Assembly: GCA_964394085.1 (NCBI GenBank)
Contig: CAYMWF010000024.1
Coordinates: 9,714 to 73,713, forward strand
Direction: 5' to 3'
Source of the DNA: CAYMWF01 sp964394085 [NCBI: uncultured Gemmatimonadota bacterium]
GTDB lineage: Bacteria; GCA-2686955; CAYMWF01
DNA length: 64,000 bases
Shown: positions 43,130 through 53,132 of the stretch, piece after piece
Position numbering within the stretch: the first letter of the stretch is position 1
Layout of the letters: the number at the start of each line of letters is the position of its first letter
The notes under the pieces: model-generated
What the model saw: only the letters and a program-made list of their open reading frames with translations
What the model was told of the DNA's origin: nothing
Databases searched by the model: none
Translations under genes and position numbers: made by a program

Positions 43130-44398
43130 ATGTCTCTTTTCGACTTTTTACTGGATGAAAACGCCGCCGCCGTCGCCGCGGAAGCACGCGAATTCGCCAG
43201 AACCGCTGTTGACCCGGAATATCTCAAGGCCATGGATCGGGACGAGGTCAAGTTCCCGAGGGAGATCTATGAAAAATTCGCCGGGGCGAACCTTCTCGGA
43301 ATCCGGTTCCCGAAAGAGTATGGAGGGCGGGGGTTCAACTGGGTCGCGGCGATAGCGGCCGAGGCGGAAATCGGATGCCTGGGGAACTCTTGCGGATGCG
43401 CATTCGTCATGCCGGATATCGTCGGAGAGGCGCTTATCCGTTTCGGCACCGAGGAACAGAAGAGGAAATACCTGAAACCGATGCTCGAAGGAAAGCTCGT
43501 CAGCGCCGAAGCCCTGACCGAGCCCCGCGGCGGATCCGATTTTTTCGGCGCCACGAGCAAAGCGGAGGACAAGGGCGATTATTTCCTGGTCAACGGCCAG
43601 AAACGGTTCGTTGTCGGCGCCGAGGGAGCGGATTTCTTTCTGGTCTACGTCCGCACCAACTTCGACAGTGAAGCCGACCAGTACAACCGGTTGAGCACCT
43701 TGATCATCGAGAGATCCCCCGGCGTCGAGGTGAGCTACCTTTACGGGCTTCTCGGCACCCGGGGCGGCGGAACCGGAAGGCTCACTTTCCGCAACGTGGA
43801 AGTTCCCAAGGAAAACCTCGTCGGCCCGTTGAACGGCGGGGCACTGGTCTTCTCGCGCATGATGGTTCCCGAGCGGCTGTGCAGCGCCGGTCCATCCCTG
43901 GGCGGAATGCGTTCCGCCCTGGAAATCGCTGCGCGATATTCCGATCGCCGCATCGCGTTCGGGCGGAGGATTCGCAAATTCCAGGCGGTGAATTCGATGC
44001 TGGCCCGGGGGGTCACCCTCATGGATGCAAGCGCCGCGATGATCTACCAGGCAGCCCTCGCCGCCGACAGGGATGATCCGAGAATCCGCAGAATTGTCAG
44101 TGAGACCAAGCGTTTCGCTACCGACAGCCTGTGGGAGGTGACGAACCTTGCCATGCAGATTCTCGGCGGCATCGGGTACACCGACGTTTTTCCCCTGGAA
44201 AAATTATTGCGTGACGCACGTTTGACGCAGATCTGGACGGGAACCAATGAAATCATGGATCAGCTTATACAGCACGAATATTACGACGAAGTGCTGAAAG
44301 GGCCCGCCGACTACCGTAACGTCGAAAATGACGCACCGAACGCCGACGCCGAGACTGAAAAAATATTCGATGACGAGCAGATGTGGGAGGTGACTTAA
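43130..44398 (+). CDS. acyl-CoA dehydrogenase
   Basis: 422 residues behind AGGAGG. The FAD-dependent ACAD fold is plain: N-terminal helical domain, EALTEPRGGSDF, GQKRFVVGAEGADFFLVY, and C-terminal helices with RIAFGRRIRKFQAV and LAMQILGGIGYTDVFPLEK. The usual catalytic Glu near the C-terminus (the EGT motif) is replaced, since the sequence reads QIWTGTNEIM. A Glu is present in MVPERLCSAGPSLGG, the place of the catalytic base in isovaleryl-CoA and long-chain dehydrogenases. It should oxidise a branched or long acyl-CoA. It stands alone on its strand, and its stop overlaps the ftsB stop (TTAA) tail-to-tail. Confidence 0.9.
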   Translation: MSLFDFLLDENAAAVAAEAREFARTAVDPEYLKAMDRDEVKFPREIYEKFAGANLLGIRFPKEYGGRGFNWVAAIAAEAEIGCLGNSCGCAFVMPDIVGEALIRFGTEEQKRKYLKPMLEGKLVSAEALTEPRGGSDFFGATSKAEDKGDYFLVNGQKRFVVGAEGADFFLVYVRTNFDSEADQYNRLSTLIIERSPGVEVSYLYGLLGTRGGGTGRLTFRNVEVPKENLVGPLNGGALVFSRMMVPERLCSAGPSLGGMRSALEIAARYSDRRIAFGRRIRKFQAVNSMLARGVTLMDASAAMIYQAALAADRDDPRIRRIVSETKRFATDSLWEVTNLAMQILGGIGYTDVFPLEKLLRDARLTQIWTGTNEIMDQLIQHEYYDEVLKGPADYRNVENDAPNADAETEKIFDDEQMWEVT

Positions 44399-44754
44399 TC
44401 GGCGGGTTCGACGAACTCGAAAACCAGCTCGTCAGGCATATTGTAGCGATGACGGCTGCGGAGCGCATCCTCCCGGTGTTCCGGAATCGATTCGAGTTGC
44501 TCCACTTCCCGGTCCAGGGTTTCTATCTCGGCTTTGAGACGGGAGATATTCAACCTCGTCCGGGCCGCTTCGCGCCTGAGCGAGAGGAATTTCAGAAAAC
44601 CGTCGCCGCCGGCGATCAGGGAAAAGGTCGTCCAGGCGAAAAAACCGATCAGTGACAACCTCAGGAGCTTCCTTCCCCTTGCCGGGGATGGAAGATACCC
44701 GCCTGAAACCGGACGTCTGAACAGGTTTCGCTTCTCCTGTTCTTTATTCTCCAT
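44395..44754 (-). CDS. ftsB: FtsB/DivIC-like cell-division protein
   Basis: 119 residues with one membrane helix (about 33-52) and then a coiled coil (about 58-98, LRREAARTRLNISRLKAEIETLDREVEQL) and a short tail (RYNMPDELVFEF) matching the end of septum-initiator proteins. It would bridge FtsL and FtsQ in the divisome. It begins 44 bases after the enolase stop, the eno-ftsB order seen in many bacteria. The C-terminal tail overlaps the dehydrogenase stop by four bases. Confidence 0.75.
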   Translation of the reverse strand: MENKEQEKRNLFRRPVSGGYLPSPARGRKLLRLSLIGFFAWTTFSLIAGGDGFLKFLSLRREAARTRLNISRLKAEIETLDREVEQLESIPEHREDALRSRHRYNMPDELVFEFVEPAD

Positions 44755-44798
44755 CGAACCTCCCTCCGTTTTCGGAGTTGAAGGCGCCTGTTTCGCAG

Positions 44799-46082
<1,284 letters not shown>

Positions 46083-46128
46083 TCACCTCCATCTTTCACC
46101 AAGCTAGGAAATTCAACTGCGCTGCGCA

Positions 46129-46157
46129 ACAGTAAAAAACCCGGGGTACCGTGTCAA
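46129..46157 (-). promoter_or_regulatory. promoter of eno-ftsB
   Basis: On the minus strand a perfect TTGACA (46152-46157) is followed, after 17 bases, by TACTGT (46129-46134), about 50 bases ahead of the enolase ATG. The -35 is exact; the -10 has three of six consensus bases, including first and last. Confidence 0.45.
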
Positions 46158-46210
46158 TTCGATTTCTGCCATTTGATGCTGACAGGAACAATCGTTTAGT
46201 AATTTATTTC

Positions 46211-46234
46211 AAAAACCCCATCCGGACGCCGGGG
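46211..46234 (-). terminator. intrinsic terminator after the DUF624 gene
   Basis: Read on the minus strand, CCCC and GGGG (46231-46234 and 46216-46219) close a GC-rich loop containing CCGG steps, and TTTTT follows at once (46211-46215). It starts two bases after the stop of the membrane-protein gene. Confidence 0.5.
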
Positions 46235-46235
46235 A

Positions 46236-46940
46236 TCATCCGACCCCGCCCCCGGTTCCGGCGGTTACGGTCCCGACCGGAATTCCCCCTGGTTCCTCCC
46301 GGTTATGAACCAGGGGAGCGTCCTTTATATCCGAAAGAAAAATAACGGACATCGAGGCCGCCATCGAGGAGATGAGCAGGAGGATGCCCACGGTGGTTGC
46401 GAGAGTCAGAACCAGGATCGGAGCGAAACAGGCGACCGCGGTCGCGGTGCGGCCCGGATTCACTGCGGGAACGGCGAGCATGAACATGGCCAGTTCGCGA
46501 TACGAACATGTCCGCACCGGTACAGCCGCGATGAACAGGGGGAAAAGAAAAACGACGGTTAGAAGGACTGCCACCTGGAAACCGGTGAGCGGTATGAGCA
46601 CCAGTGATGGAAGGGGTATGTGCCTGATGTACAGATACGTGTTGGCCGCTGAAAGCAGCACGAGAAAAACCACGGGCAGAAAGGGAACGAAAGACGAAAA
46701 TAGACAAGCTTTCATTTCGCGGAAGAACCCGGCGGCCACGTTATCGCGATCGTTCGTCACGAGCCTCCATTCCATCGCGTTCAATGCTATCGTGGCGGCG
46801 GGCGCCGTAATCAGCGGAACGGAACAAACGAGCCAGGCGAGATGAAGAAATATTTGAGCGCCCAGCGTATCGTAAAAGAATACCGCCCATCGAACCAGCG
46901 GTGCGGGCAGTATTCGATTCTCTCCCGCCTTGACCTGCAT
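46236..46940 (-). CDS. DUF624-like integral membrane protein
   Basis: 234 residues with five or six membrane helices. The N-terminal part (FFYDTLGAQIFLHLAWLVCSVPLITAPAATIALNAME) and the helix after a cytoplasmic loop with AGFFREMKACL match the YesL/DUF624 family, often near sugar ABC transporters in Gram-positive bacteria. Here no such neighbours exist. It lies upstream of eno on the same strand, separated from it by a terminator and promoter, so it is a separate unit. Function unknown. Confidence 0.7.
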   Translation of the reverse strand: MQVKAGENRILPAPLVRWAVFFYDTLGAQIFLHLAWLVCSVPLITAPAATIALNAMEWRLVTNDRDNVAAGFFREMKACLFSSFVPFLPVVFLVLLSAANTYLYIRHIPLPSLVLIPLTGFQVAVLLTVVFLFPLFIAAVPVRTCSYRELAMFMLAVPAVNPGRTATAVACFAPILVLTLATTVGILLLISSMAASMSVIFLSDIKDAPLVHNREEPGGIPVGTVTAGTGGGVG

Positions 46941-47152
46941 TTTTTTCTCCGGTCCGGTTGAACCTGTTTTGAAGGAGCCTGGATTCTAATCGCGGGCTAA
47001 GCGGCCTGCAACCGTTATATCAGGAGTGAACCTTTACTTATTCTGTAAATTCCCGGCTGGTTACGCATCGAAAAGTATATCAGAAAAAGAAATTTTTTAG
47101 AGAAGAATAATTGAAATTGTTGGAGGGATAAGCACCCCTGACGATTAATAGA

Positions 47153-47521
47153 ATGATGGGATCACAGAACGACAGACCGGTGAAACTCCTCTCCGGTTAC
47201 GATACCGGGAATGAGTTGAAGTGTAAAATCACGGGCTGCCTCAGCAGCGCTGATTTTCTGGACCTCGGAAGGAATATCGTTTCCTGGGTTCGGAGTGGAA
47301 CATCTACAGTTCTGTTCGATCTCGGAGAATTTGGAGAACCGACTGCTTTCCAATTTCTCATCCTCGATTCCATCATAGAAGGTGTGCGCCGGGAAGGGGG
47401 ACAGGTTCATTTCAAGAATACGAGCAGCCTGCTGCTCGAAACGTTCGCGCATAACGGATTGAATGGAACCTCACGGGTTCGGAATGAGTCTCTGCCGGTG
47501 AGTGATGCTCTTCCCGGGTGA
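47153..47521 (+). CDS. STAS-like domain protein
   Basis: 122 residues. A beta-alpha pattern (LKCKITGCLSSADFLDLGRNI, then STVLFDLGEFGEPTAFQF and RREGGQVHFKNTSSLL) is that of anti-sigma-factor antagonists and MlaB-like STAS domains. The Ser that is usually phosphorylated after the D-G/L-S motif is not obvious (FGEPTAFQFL), so it may not be a classic SpoIIAA. The ribosome site is weak: GGAGGG lies 26 bases before the ATG, nearer to a CTG at 47138. A gap of 179 bases separates it from the sensor kinase downstream. Confidence 0.55.
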   Translation: MMGSQNDRPVKLLSGYDTGNELKCKITGCLSSADFLDLGRNIVSWVRSGTSTVLFDLGEFGEPTAFQFLILDSIIEGVRREGGQVHFKNTSSLLLETFAHNGLNGTSRVRNESLPVSDALPG

Positions 47522-47642
47522 ACCGGCGTCACCCTCTCGAACCACCGCGGACCTGGACCCACCCCCATCCCGGGCATCTTCACCCCCCGGCGCAAGCCTG
47601 TGAAAATCCTGAGAAAAAGGTCCTCCGGCTTACTGAATTGTG

Positions 47643-47671
47643 TTGAATCCCCGGTCCCGGTTACTTAGATT
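47643..47671 (+). promoter_or_regulatory. promoter of the membrane histidine kinase
   Basis: TTGAAT (47643-47648), 17 bases, TAGATT (47666-47671), 29 bases ahead of the ATG at 47701. Confidence 0.4.
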
Positions 47672-47700
47672 GGCTCCGCGGGCAACGAGTTCGGAGCGGG

Positions 47701-49959
47701 ATGAAGAAAAAAAAGATCCAATTCGATATCAACCTGATGACGAGGTATTTCCTGTTATTCCTCGTCGCTGTTATCGTGCCGTACTGGTTTGCGGGAAGCC
47801 TCGTTCTATCAGGGGCGCGCAAAGAAGTCGGTACCTATATCGAGGACCGGCATAAACTGCTCACGAGCCGCATTGCCCGGATAGTCGAGAAAGAATACCT
47901 GGACCGCTGGGCGACTGATATACGAAGCTTCCGTGCCGAAAGGGGATTGAGCAACCTTTCGCAGGCGGACCGGGAACAGATTTCCACCTTCCACCTGCAG
48001 AATGCCGACGATCTGCTGGCATTCAGCATCACCGATCCCGGAAATACTCCTCTATTCAACTGGGTGGCTCCTGATATCACCATTAAACAGCGCACGAGAG
48101 ATTATGCCGAAGCGATAAACGTTCTTCTCAACCTGGATGAAACCATCCGCGAAGATCTGCTGGCATCGGGGAAAAGCGATGTTCTTATTGATTTTATGGT
48201 GCCCTCAACACTTTTCATGGAGCCCCGTCTCAAGCTCCTGGCCATCCCGGCGGGCGGCAGCTTTCGGATGCAGGACAGGGCCATAGGAGCAATCACCGCT
48301 ATTATTTCGCTCGAACGGCTCGCCGGCGAGCTTCATAAGCTGGGCAGCTCGATGAATTTCGATATATTGATCCTCGACGATTCGGGCAAGCTGCTCCTCC
48401 ATTCCAACCCCAACCGGAATTATATTTTTCCGAAGCCGCGATATGAGAGCGTGCCGTCGGTCAGGGATTTTCTCAGACCTATCAGCAGGATGCGTCATGG
48501 AGAGATGAGGAAAGGCGTTCATATCCTCTCACACCTCAGCGGCGACGATCTGGCCATGGAAGGCCTGAAATGGATCGGAGCCGAATACGACATCGGACCG
48601 TGGCTTCTCTGGACGAGACTGAAAGGAGATCGACCGTTAAACGATTTCATGGAGGGGCGGGGGCGGCTTATCTACCAGTGGGGTCTGCTCGGAGTGCTCC
48701 TCGCGGCGCTGGGGGGTACATTTTTTATGGTGGGGGTGACCAAACCGCTCAAGGCTCTTCTCGAGGTGGGGAGGAGCCTTGCCAGCGAAGATTTCAGCGG
48801 CCGCGTCACTATCGATCGCCGGGACGAGTTCGGCGAGCTGGCGGCTATAATGAACGACATCGGAGAGACCCTGCAGAAGAACAGGGACATGACGCAGAAC
48901 CGTCTCGTGAGCGAGAAGCACAGGACGGAAGCGATTGTGAAGAGCATGGCCGACGGGTTGCTCGTGATCGACAGCGACTCCAATATCGCGATGATGAATT
49001 CCACATTCGAAGAATGGTTCGGCTTGTTCGAGATGGATGCGGTGGGCAAACCTTACCGCAGTATTCTGAAACATGAAAACCTGGTTCGTCATATTCAGGA
49101 AGTCGAGACATCCGGCAGGAGCGGAGCGTATTCGGCCGAAATAATGATTGTTCTGCCGAGAACCAGAATGACGAGATCCCTGCAGGTCCGGTCGGTATTG
49201 ACCGCCGATTACCATGACAAGCGGGCCGGCGTGGTGCTCGTACTAAGGGATATCTCAACGGAGAAAAAGATTGACGAGATGAAATCGGACCTGGTGTCCA
49301 CTGTTTCGCACGAGCTGCGGACGCCGATCACATCAATCCAGGGGTTCAGCGAAATCCTCCTGGACGAAGAGCTCGTTGATGAAGAAAGAAAAGAATTCCT
49401 CGAAATCATCCATATCGAGGCGACACGGCTAGGCGCACTGATCGCGGATTTTCTCGACCTCTCCAGGATCGAGTCGGGAGAGATTACGATGAACATGAGG
49501 TCGGTGAACCTCCGGGAAATCATCGACGCGTCGGTGGTCGTCGTCGAAAGCCTGGCGGAAGAGAGAAACGTCACCCTGCACCTGGATTTTCCCGATCAGG
49601 CCGTTTACATGATAGGAGACAGGGACAAGCTCGAGCAGGTCTGCATCAATTTACTGAGCAACGGGATAAAATACGGGCGCGAGAATTCGGAGCTTTTCAC
49701 CAGGGTGCAGGTGGACGAGCAGACGATCACTCTTTCGGTAAAGGATCTCGGTTACGGTATCCCGGAAGAGGCGCTGCCGTACATCTTCAACAAGTTTTAC
49801 CGCGTGGACATGAGCTCCACTTCGAAAATGCGGGGCACCGGGCTCGGTCTCGCCATAGTCAAGGAGATTATCGAGAAGCACAGGGGGAGCGTCGAGGTCG
49901 AGAGCAAGGTCGGCAGCGGTTCGGTCTTCTCGATCAAGCTTCCCCGCTACGGCGCCTGA
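47701..49959 (+). CDS. membrane sensor histidine kinase (Cache-HAMP-PAS-HK)
   Basis: 752 residues. The first membrane helix is at about 15-38 (YFLLFLVAVIVPYWFAG), followed by a long periplasmic sensor region (about 40-320) of Cache type, a second helix (about 325-345), HAMP (about 345-400), PAS (about 410-520), HisKA with STVSHELRTPITS (His537) and HATPase with NLLSNGIKYG, VKDLGYGIPEEALPYIF and RGTGLGLAIVKEI. It should phosphorylate the response regulator that starts 50 bases after its stop. Its ligand cannot be read from the sensor region. The ribosome site GGAGCGGG is close to ATG 47701. Confidence 0.9.
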   Translation: MKKKKIQFDINLMTRYFLLFLVAVIVPYWFAGSLVLSGARKEVGTYIEDRHKLLTSRIARIVEKEYLDRWATDIRSFRAERGLSNLSQADREQISTFHLQNADDLLAFSITDPGNTPLFNWVAPDITIKQRTRDYAEAINVLLNLDETIREDLLASGKSDVLIDFMVPSTLFMEPRLKLLAIPAGGSFRMQDRAIGAITAIISLERLAGELHKLGSSMNFDILILDDSGKLLLHSNPNRNYIFPKPRYESVPSVRDFLRPISRMRHGEMRKGVHILSHLSGDDLAMEGLKWIGAEYDIGPWLLWTRLKGDRPLNDFMEGRGRLIYQWGLLGVLLAALGGTFFMVGVTKPLKALLEVGRSLASEDFSGRVTIDRRDEFGELAAIMNDIGETLQKNRDMTQNRLVSEKHRTEAIVKSMADGLLVIDSDSNIAMMNSTFEEWFGLFEMDAVGKPYRSILKHENLVRHIQEVETSGRSGAYSAEIMIVLPRTRMTRSLQVRSVLTADYHDKRAGVVLVLRDISTEKKIDEMKSDLVSTVSHELRTPITSIQGFSEILLDEELVDEERKEFLEIIHIEATRLGALIADFLDLSRIESGEITMNMRSVNLREIIDASVVVVESLAEERNVTLHLDFPDQAVYMIGDRDKLEQVCINLLSNGIKYGRENSELFTRVQVDEQTITLSVKDLGYGIPEEALPYIFNKFYRVDMSSTSKMRGTGLGLAIVKEIIEKHRGSVEVESKVGSGSVFSIKLPRYGA

Positions 49960-49979
49960 CGAGATCCCGGCGGTCAGCG

Positions 49980-50002
49980 CACCCGGCGCCGGCGCCGGGG
50001 TG
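49980..50002 (+). repeat. tight inverted repeat between kinase and regulator
   Basis: CACCCGGCGCC (49980-49990) and GGCGCCGGGGTG (49991-50002) pair almost fully, with one extra G. The second arm overlaps the likely ribosome site of the regulator gene, so folding could limit its translation. No T-run follows, so it is a weak candidate for a terminator. Confidence 0.45.
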
Positions 50003-50008
50003 TAATTG

Positions 50009-50401
50009 GTGGATATGGCGGAAGAAAACGGCAAAAAGAAGATTCTGCTTGTGGACGATGACCTGCATATCCAGCGGATCGTCTCTTTCAAACTTCTGAA
50101 GCGCGGATACGATGTCACCTGCGTCATGAACGGGGTTCAGGCCCTGGCGAGCGTGGAAGAAAACATCCCCGACCTGATCATTCTCGATATCATGATGCCT
50201 GAAATGGACGGATACGAATTCAACAGGCGTCTCAAATCGAATAAAGAATATAAAAACATACCTGTCTTTGTTCTTACGGCAAAAGGTCAGGTGGTGGACA
50301 GGAACCTTGCCTACAGCATCGGGGTGACCGACTATATTACAAAACCGTTCAGCCCCAAGAAAATACTCGAGAAAGTCGAGGAATTTCTCGGGGAGCCGTG
50401 A
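50009..50401 (+). CDS. single-domain response regulator
   Basis: 130 residues, a lone receiver: acidic pair DDD (16-18), phospho-Asp D60 in ILDIMMPEMDG, Thr in VLTAKGQ and Lys in TKPFSP. There is no DNA-binding or enzyme domain, so it is a CheY/Spo0F-like relay. I choose GTG 50009 because GGGGTG lies six bases ahead; TTG 50006 and ATG 50015 are alternatives. It follows the membrane kinase by 50 bases and should be its target. Confidence 0.88.
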   Translation: MDMAEENGKKKILLVDDDLHIQRIVSFKLLKRGYDVTCVMNGVQALASVEENIPDLIILDIMMPEMDGYEFNRRLKSNKEYKNIPVFVLTAKGQVVDRNLAYSIGVTDYITKPFSPKKILEKVEEFLGEP

Positions 50402-50414
50402 CGAAACTCCGCGC

Positions 50415-50450
50415 AAAAAAATACCGGCCGGTTGATTCAGCCGGTCCGGT
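50415..50450 (-). terminator. intrinsic terminator of the sulfatase-fold gene
   Basis: On the minus strand ACCGGACCGG and CCGGCCGGT (50441-50450 and 50423-50431) form a strong stem followed by TATTTTTTT (50415-50422). It lies about 55 bases beyond the sulfatase stop, and the stem can also serve the response regulator on the other strand. Confidence 0.6.
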
Positions 50451-50504
50451 CCCAAAGCCCTCCGATCCGTTACTCTGCCGGGGCCGGGTGCCGGCCGGGC
50501 GGAG

Positions 50505-52673
50505 TCAGTTCAGATAACCCAGCGATTTCAGAGACTCGACCATCGATTCGTCCACGGCGGTTTCGGTCGCGGTATTTTCGGCTGCGGCCGCTTTTTCCCA
50601 CACGAGAAGCTTCATGGCCAGGGGATAGTCCCGGGGAACCGGTGCGGGAATTTTTTCGAGGGGATCGGATACGAGATCGTACATAACGAATGAACTGTCC
50701 GATGGATCATGAACCATCTTCCTGTTTCCCTCGATTGCGGCCGTCAGCTGCGGCCCGTACAGGGTTCCGGCGAAGAAGACGGTCGAATCTCTGCCGGATT
50801 CGCGGAATAGAGACCGGCCCGCCGACCCGTTCCAGGCCGTATCGCCTTCCCGGCCGGGAATCAGAAGGTCGAGAACCGTAGGGTATACATCGGTAAGGAA
50901 TACCGGAGTGTCCGATTCTCCCGGAGCCGCGCGCCACGGGCAGTGAAGGTACAGGGGCACTCTCAGGAGTTCGTCGAACATCGAGTGACCGTGCTCGATA
51001 CCCCCATGCTCCCAGAATTCCTCGCCGTGATCGGATGTGAGAACGATCAGGGTTTGATCAAGAACCCCGAGATCCTTCAAGCCGTCGAGAAAAATACCCA
51101 CGACGGAATCGGTTTCAGCGACTTCCCTCCGGTAGAGCGCTTCGATCCTTCCCCGCTCGTTCCGGTCCGGTGAGAAACGCCCGGCCCGGCACATTTCGAG
51201 AGTTTCATTCGTAAAGGCATCGAGCACGAGCCCCTCGTAATCCGGGGCGGAGGCGGGAGGTTCCGCAGGGGTGTACGGCATATGGGGCGCCATGAGATGA
51301 AGCCAGGCAAAGAACGGAGCTCCGGGTTCCGCTTCGATCCAGTCGAGCGCCTCGAGAACCAGCTTCCCGTCCCGTTTCAGCTGATCGTTTGCGGGGGTGC
51401 CGGTGCCGGAAGCTTCGTGGAATCCGGTCTTGCCGGCGAGGGTTTTCGAAAAGAGGGTCGCAGGGTCGCCCCGATCCAGCTCCAGGGGAAGGCGGTAAAG
51501 ATCGAAGCCGGCCCCGAACCCCGAGGATGCGGTAAGCAGCGGGTTGTTGACGAAAGCGGCCGTCCGGTATCCGGCGGCGGAGAGGGCGGCGGAGATGGAT
51601 GTTTCGGGACGTGTCAGTGCATTGCGGGGCGTCATGGAACGGAACCATGTTTCTTTCCACTTGCCGGCGAGGTACAGGGTGCGGAAAAGCTCCGGGTCGA
51701 TGCCGGATTGTGTCATGGAAAGCGGCGCCGGGTAGACCGACGCAAAAAGCGCCGCCATCGAAGGTGCCGTCCAGGGGGAGAGCGCCCGTGCGTTCTTGAA
51801 GACGAGGCTCCTGGCGGCCAGGCGTTCCATTGCAGGGAGAGACGCGTGCGGCGGCACGGAATCCGCGCGCAGGGTATCGATGACGAGAAGGACGAAATTG
51901 TATTTTAAACGGGTCTCTCCCGTGCCGTGCCGGGCGGTGGATGTTTCGCCGGTCGTCGCTCCGGCTTCATCAGTCGCGGTGCGGCCGAGTCCGAAAGAGC
52001 GGAGGGGGGCTCCCACCCAGCGGAAGATCACGAACAGGAGGGCGACGGTAAGTAAAACCCGAACCAGGTTTCTCGAAAGCCACGCCCGGGGCGTCAATGA
52101 GTACAGAAGGCTGAAAATTGCGAAAACGGCGACCGAAACCGCCATGAACATTTCGGGAGAAACGAGCCGCCCCGGGACCGAAGCGGAAAGGTATACCGCC
52201 GGCACGAGGAGGGCCGCTCCGACAGAACCGAGAAGCCGCCCGCCGATCCGCGGCCTGGAAATTTCCGTCGAGAATCCCGATACCACCCAGGCGGCGCAAA
52301 AGTACAGACACGCATACAAAGGAACCAGGCCCCGGAAGGATCCGCCCAGTGATCCGAGATTTCCCGTAAGAAGCACCGCGTTGAAGGCGGTAAGAAAGGC
52401 GAAGGCGGTTGTCCTGGCCGCAAGACCGGCGGCGTCGCCGGCCGTCCCGGTTTCCCCTCTATTCGCGCGGCTCGCGGTAAGAAGGTGGAGACCGGTCATC
52501 GCAGCCGAGAGGATACCTCCCGCCAGGGCATAAAGAACCAGGTTGAACAGAAGACGTCCCGGAAATCCGAGTATCCTGAATGAATCAGAGAGTAAGACAG
52601 CGGTCTCAAGGAGCCAGAACGCTGCTCCGAGCGAAACGCCGGTCTTGAACCCCTTTTTCAGGGCGATATTCAT
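50505..52673 (-). CDS. membrane-anchored sulfatase-fold hydrolase (alkaline phosphatase superfamily)
   Basis: 722 residues starting at ATG 52673, because GGAGG lies six bases ahead; an in-frame start 24 codons earlier has no such site. About seven membrane helices fill the first 230 residues, followed by a large periplasmic catalytic domain: VIDTLRAD (metal Asp), SPWTAPSMAALF (nucleophile block), GEEFWEHGGIEHGHSMFDE and LTSDHG (metal Asp/His). Where sulfatases have Cys or Ser before x-P-S-R, here a Thr stands (T-A-P-S), as in phosphoethanolamine/phosphoglycerol transferases. So it more likely acts on phosphoesters of lipid or sugar than as an FGly sulfatase. It is divergent from the PLP-enzyme operon. 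Confidence 0.8.
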   Translation of the reverse strand: MNIALKKGFKTGVSLGAAFWLLETAVLLSDSFRILGFPGRLLFNLVLYALAGGILSAAMTGLHLLTASRANRGETGTAGDAAGLAARTTAFAFLTAFNAVLLTGNLGSLGGSFRGLVPLYACLYFCAAWVVSGFSTEISRPRIGGRLLGSVGAALLVPAVYLSASVPGRLVSPEMFMAVSVAVFAIFSLLYSLTPRAWLSRNLVRVLLTVALLFVIFRWVGAPLRSFGLGRTATDEAGATTGETSTARHGTGETRLKYNFVLLVIDTLRADSVPPHASLPAMERLAARSLVFKNARALSPWTAPSMAALFASVYPAPLSMTQSGIDPELFRTLYLAGKWKETWFRSMTPRNALTRPETSISAALSAAGYRTAAFVNNPLLTASSGFGAGFDLYRLPLELDRGDPATLFSKTLAGKTGFHEASGTGTPANDQLKRDGKLVLEALDWIEAEPGAPFFAWLHLMAPHMPYTPAEPPASAPDYEGLVLDAFTNETLEMCRAGRFSPDRNERGRIEALYRREVAETDSVVGIFLDGLKDLGVLDQTLIVLTSDHGEEFWEHGGIEHGHSMFDELLRVPLYLHCPWRAAPGESDTPVFLTDVYPTVLDLLIPGREGDTAWNGSAGRSLFRESGRDSTVFFAGTLYGPQLTAAIEGNRKMVHDPSDSSFVMYDLVSDPLEKIPAPVPRDYPLAMKLLVWEKAAAAENTATETAVDESMVESLKSLGYLN

Positions 52674-53069
52674 GAATTCCTCCATGTCTCCGATACCGGA
52701 GCCGCATTCCTCCCGCCCTCCGCCGCGTTCCGGGCACTCTAGCACCTGCCGGTTCCGGGCGCAAGCCCGCCGGGCGGGAACGCGCCCCTGCCGGGAAGCT
52801 CTCCTCGCGGCAATACCGGCGGTTTATGCATTGGAAACCACGTTCAACGGATCGGAGACTCCCTTCTGCTATAGCGGGAAAACGCGGCGGATTGAGGGAA
52901 GGTGGCCCTGCCGCGGCTCGGGGTTCTACTGAAGCCTTGCCATGCAAGGGAACCTTTTTTGCGGAGGGCCGGGCTGGATGAATGCTTCTTTCTGCCCGGC
53001 ATCCGATTTCCCATGTGAGAAAAAAACCGGTGGGTGGCAGAACCTCCGGCAGGCGCATCCTAATATTGG

Positions 53070-53097
53070 TTGACATGAAAAGCGGGTGGCCTAGTAT
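53070..53097 (+). promoter_or_regulatory. promoter of the PLP-enzyme operon
   Basis: A perfect TTGACA (53070-53075), 16 bases, TAGTAT (53092-53097). Transcription would begin near 53104, placing the whole 32-bp repeat array inside the 5' leader of the message. Confidence 0.6.
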
Positions 53098-53132
53098 CTG
53101 CCCGGACGGCAGTGTGTTGACGCGTAGATTCC

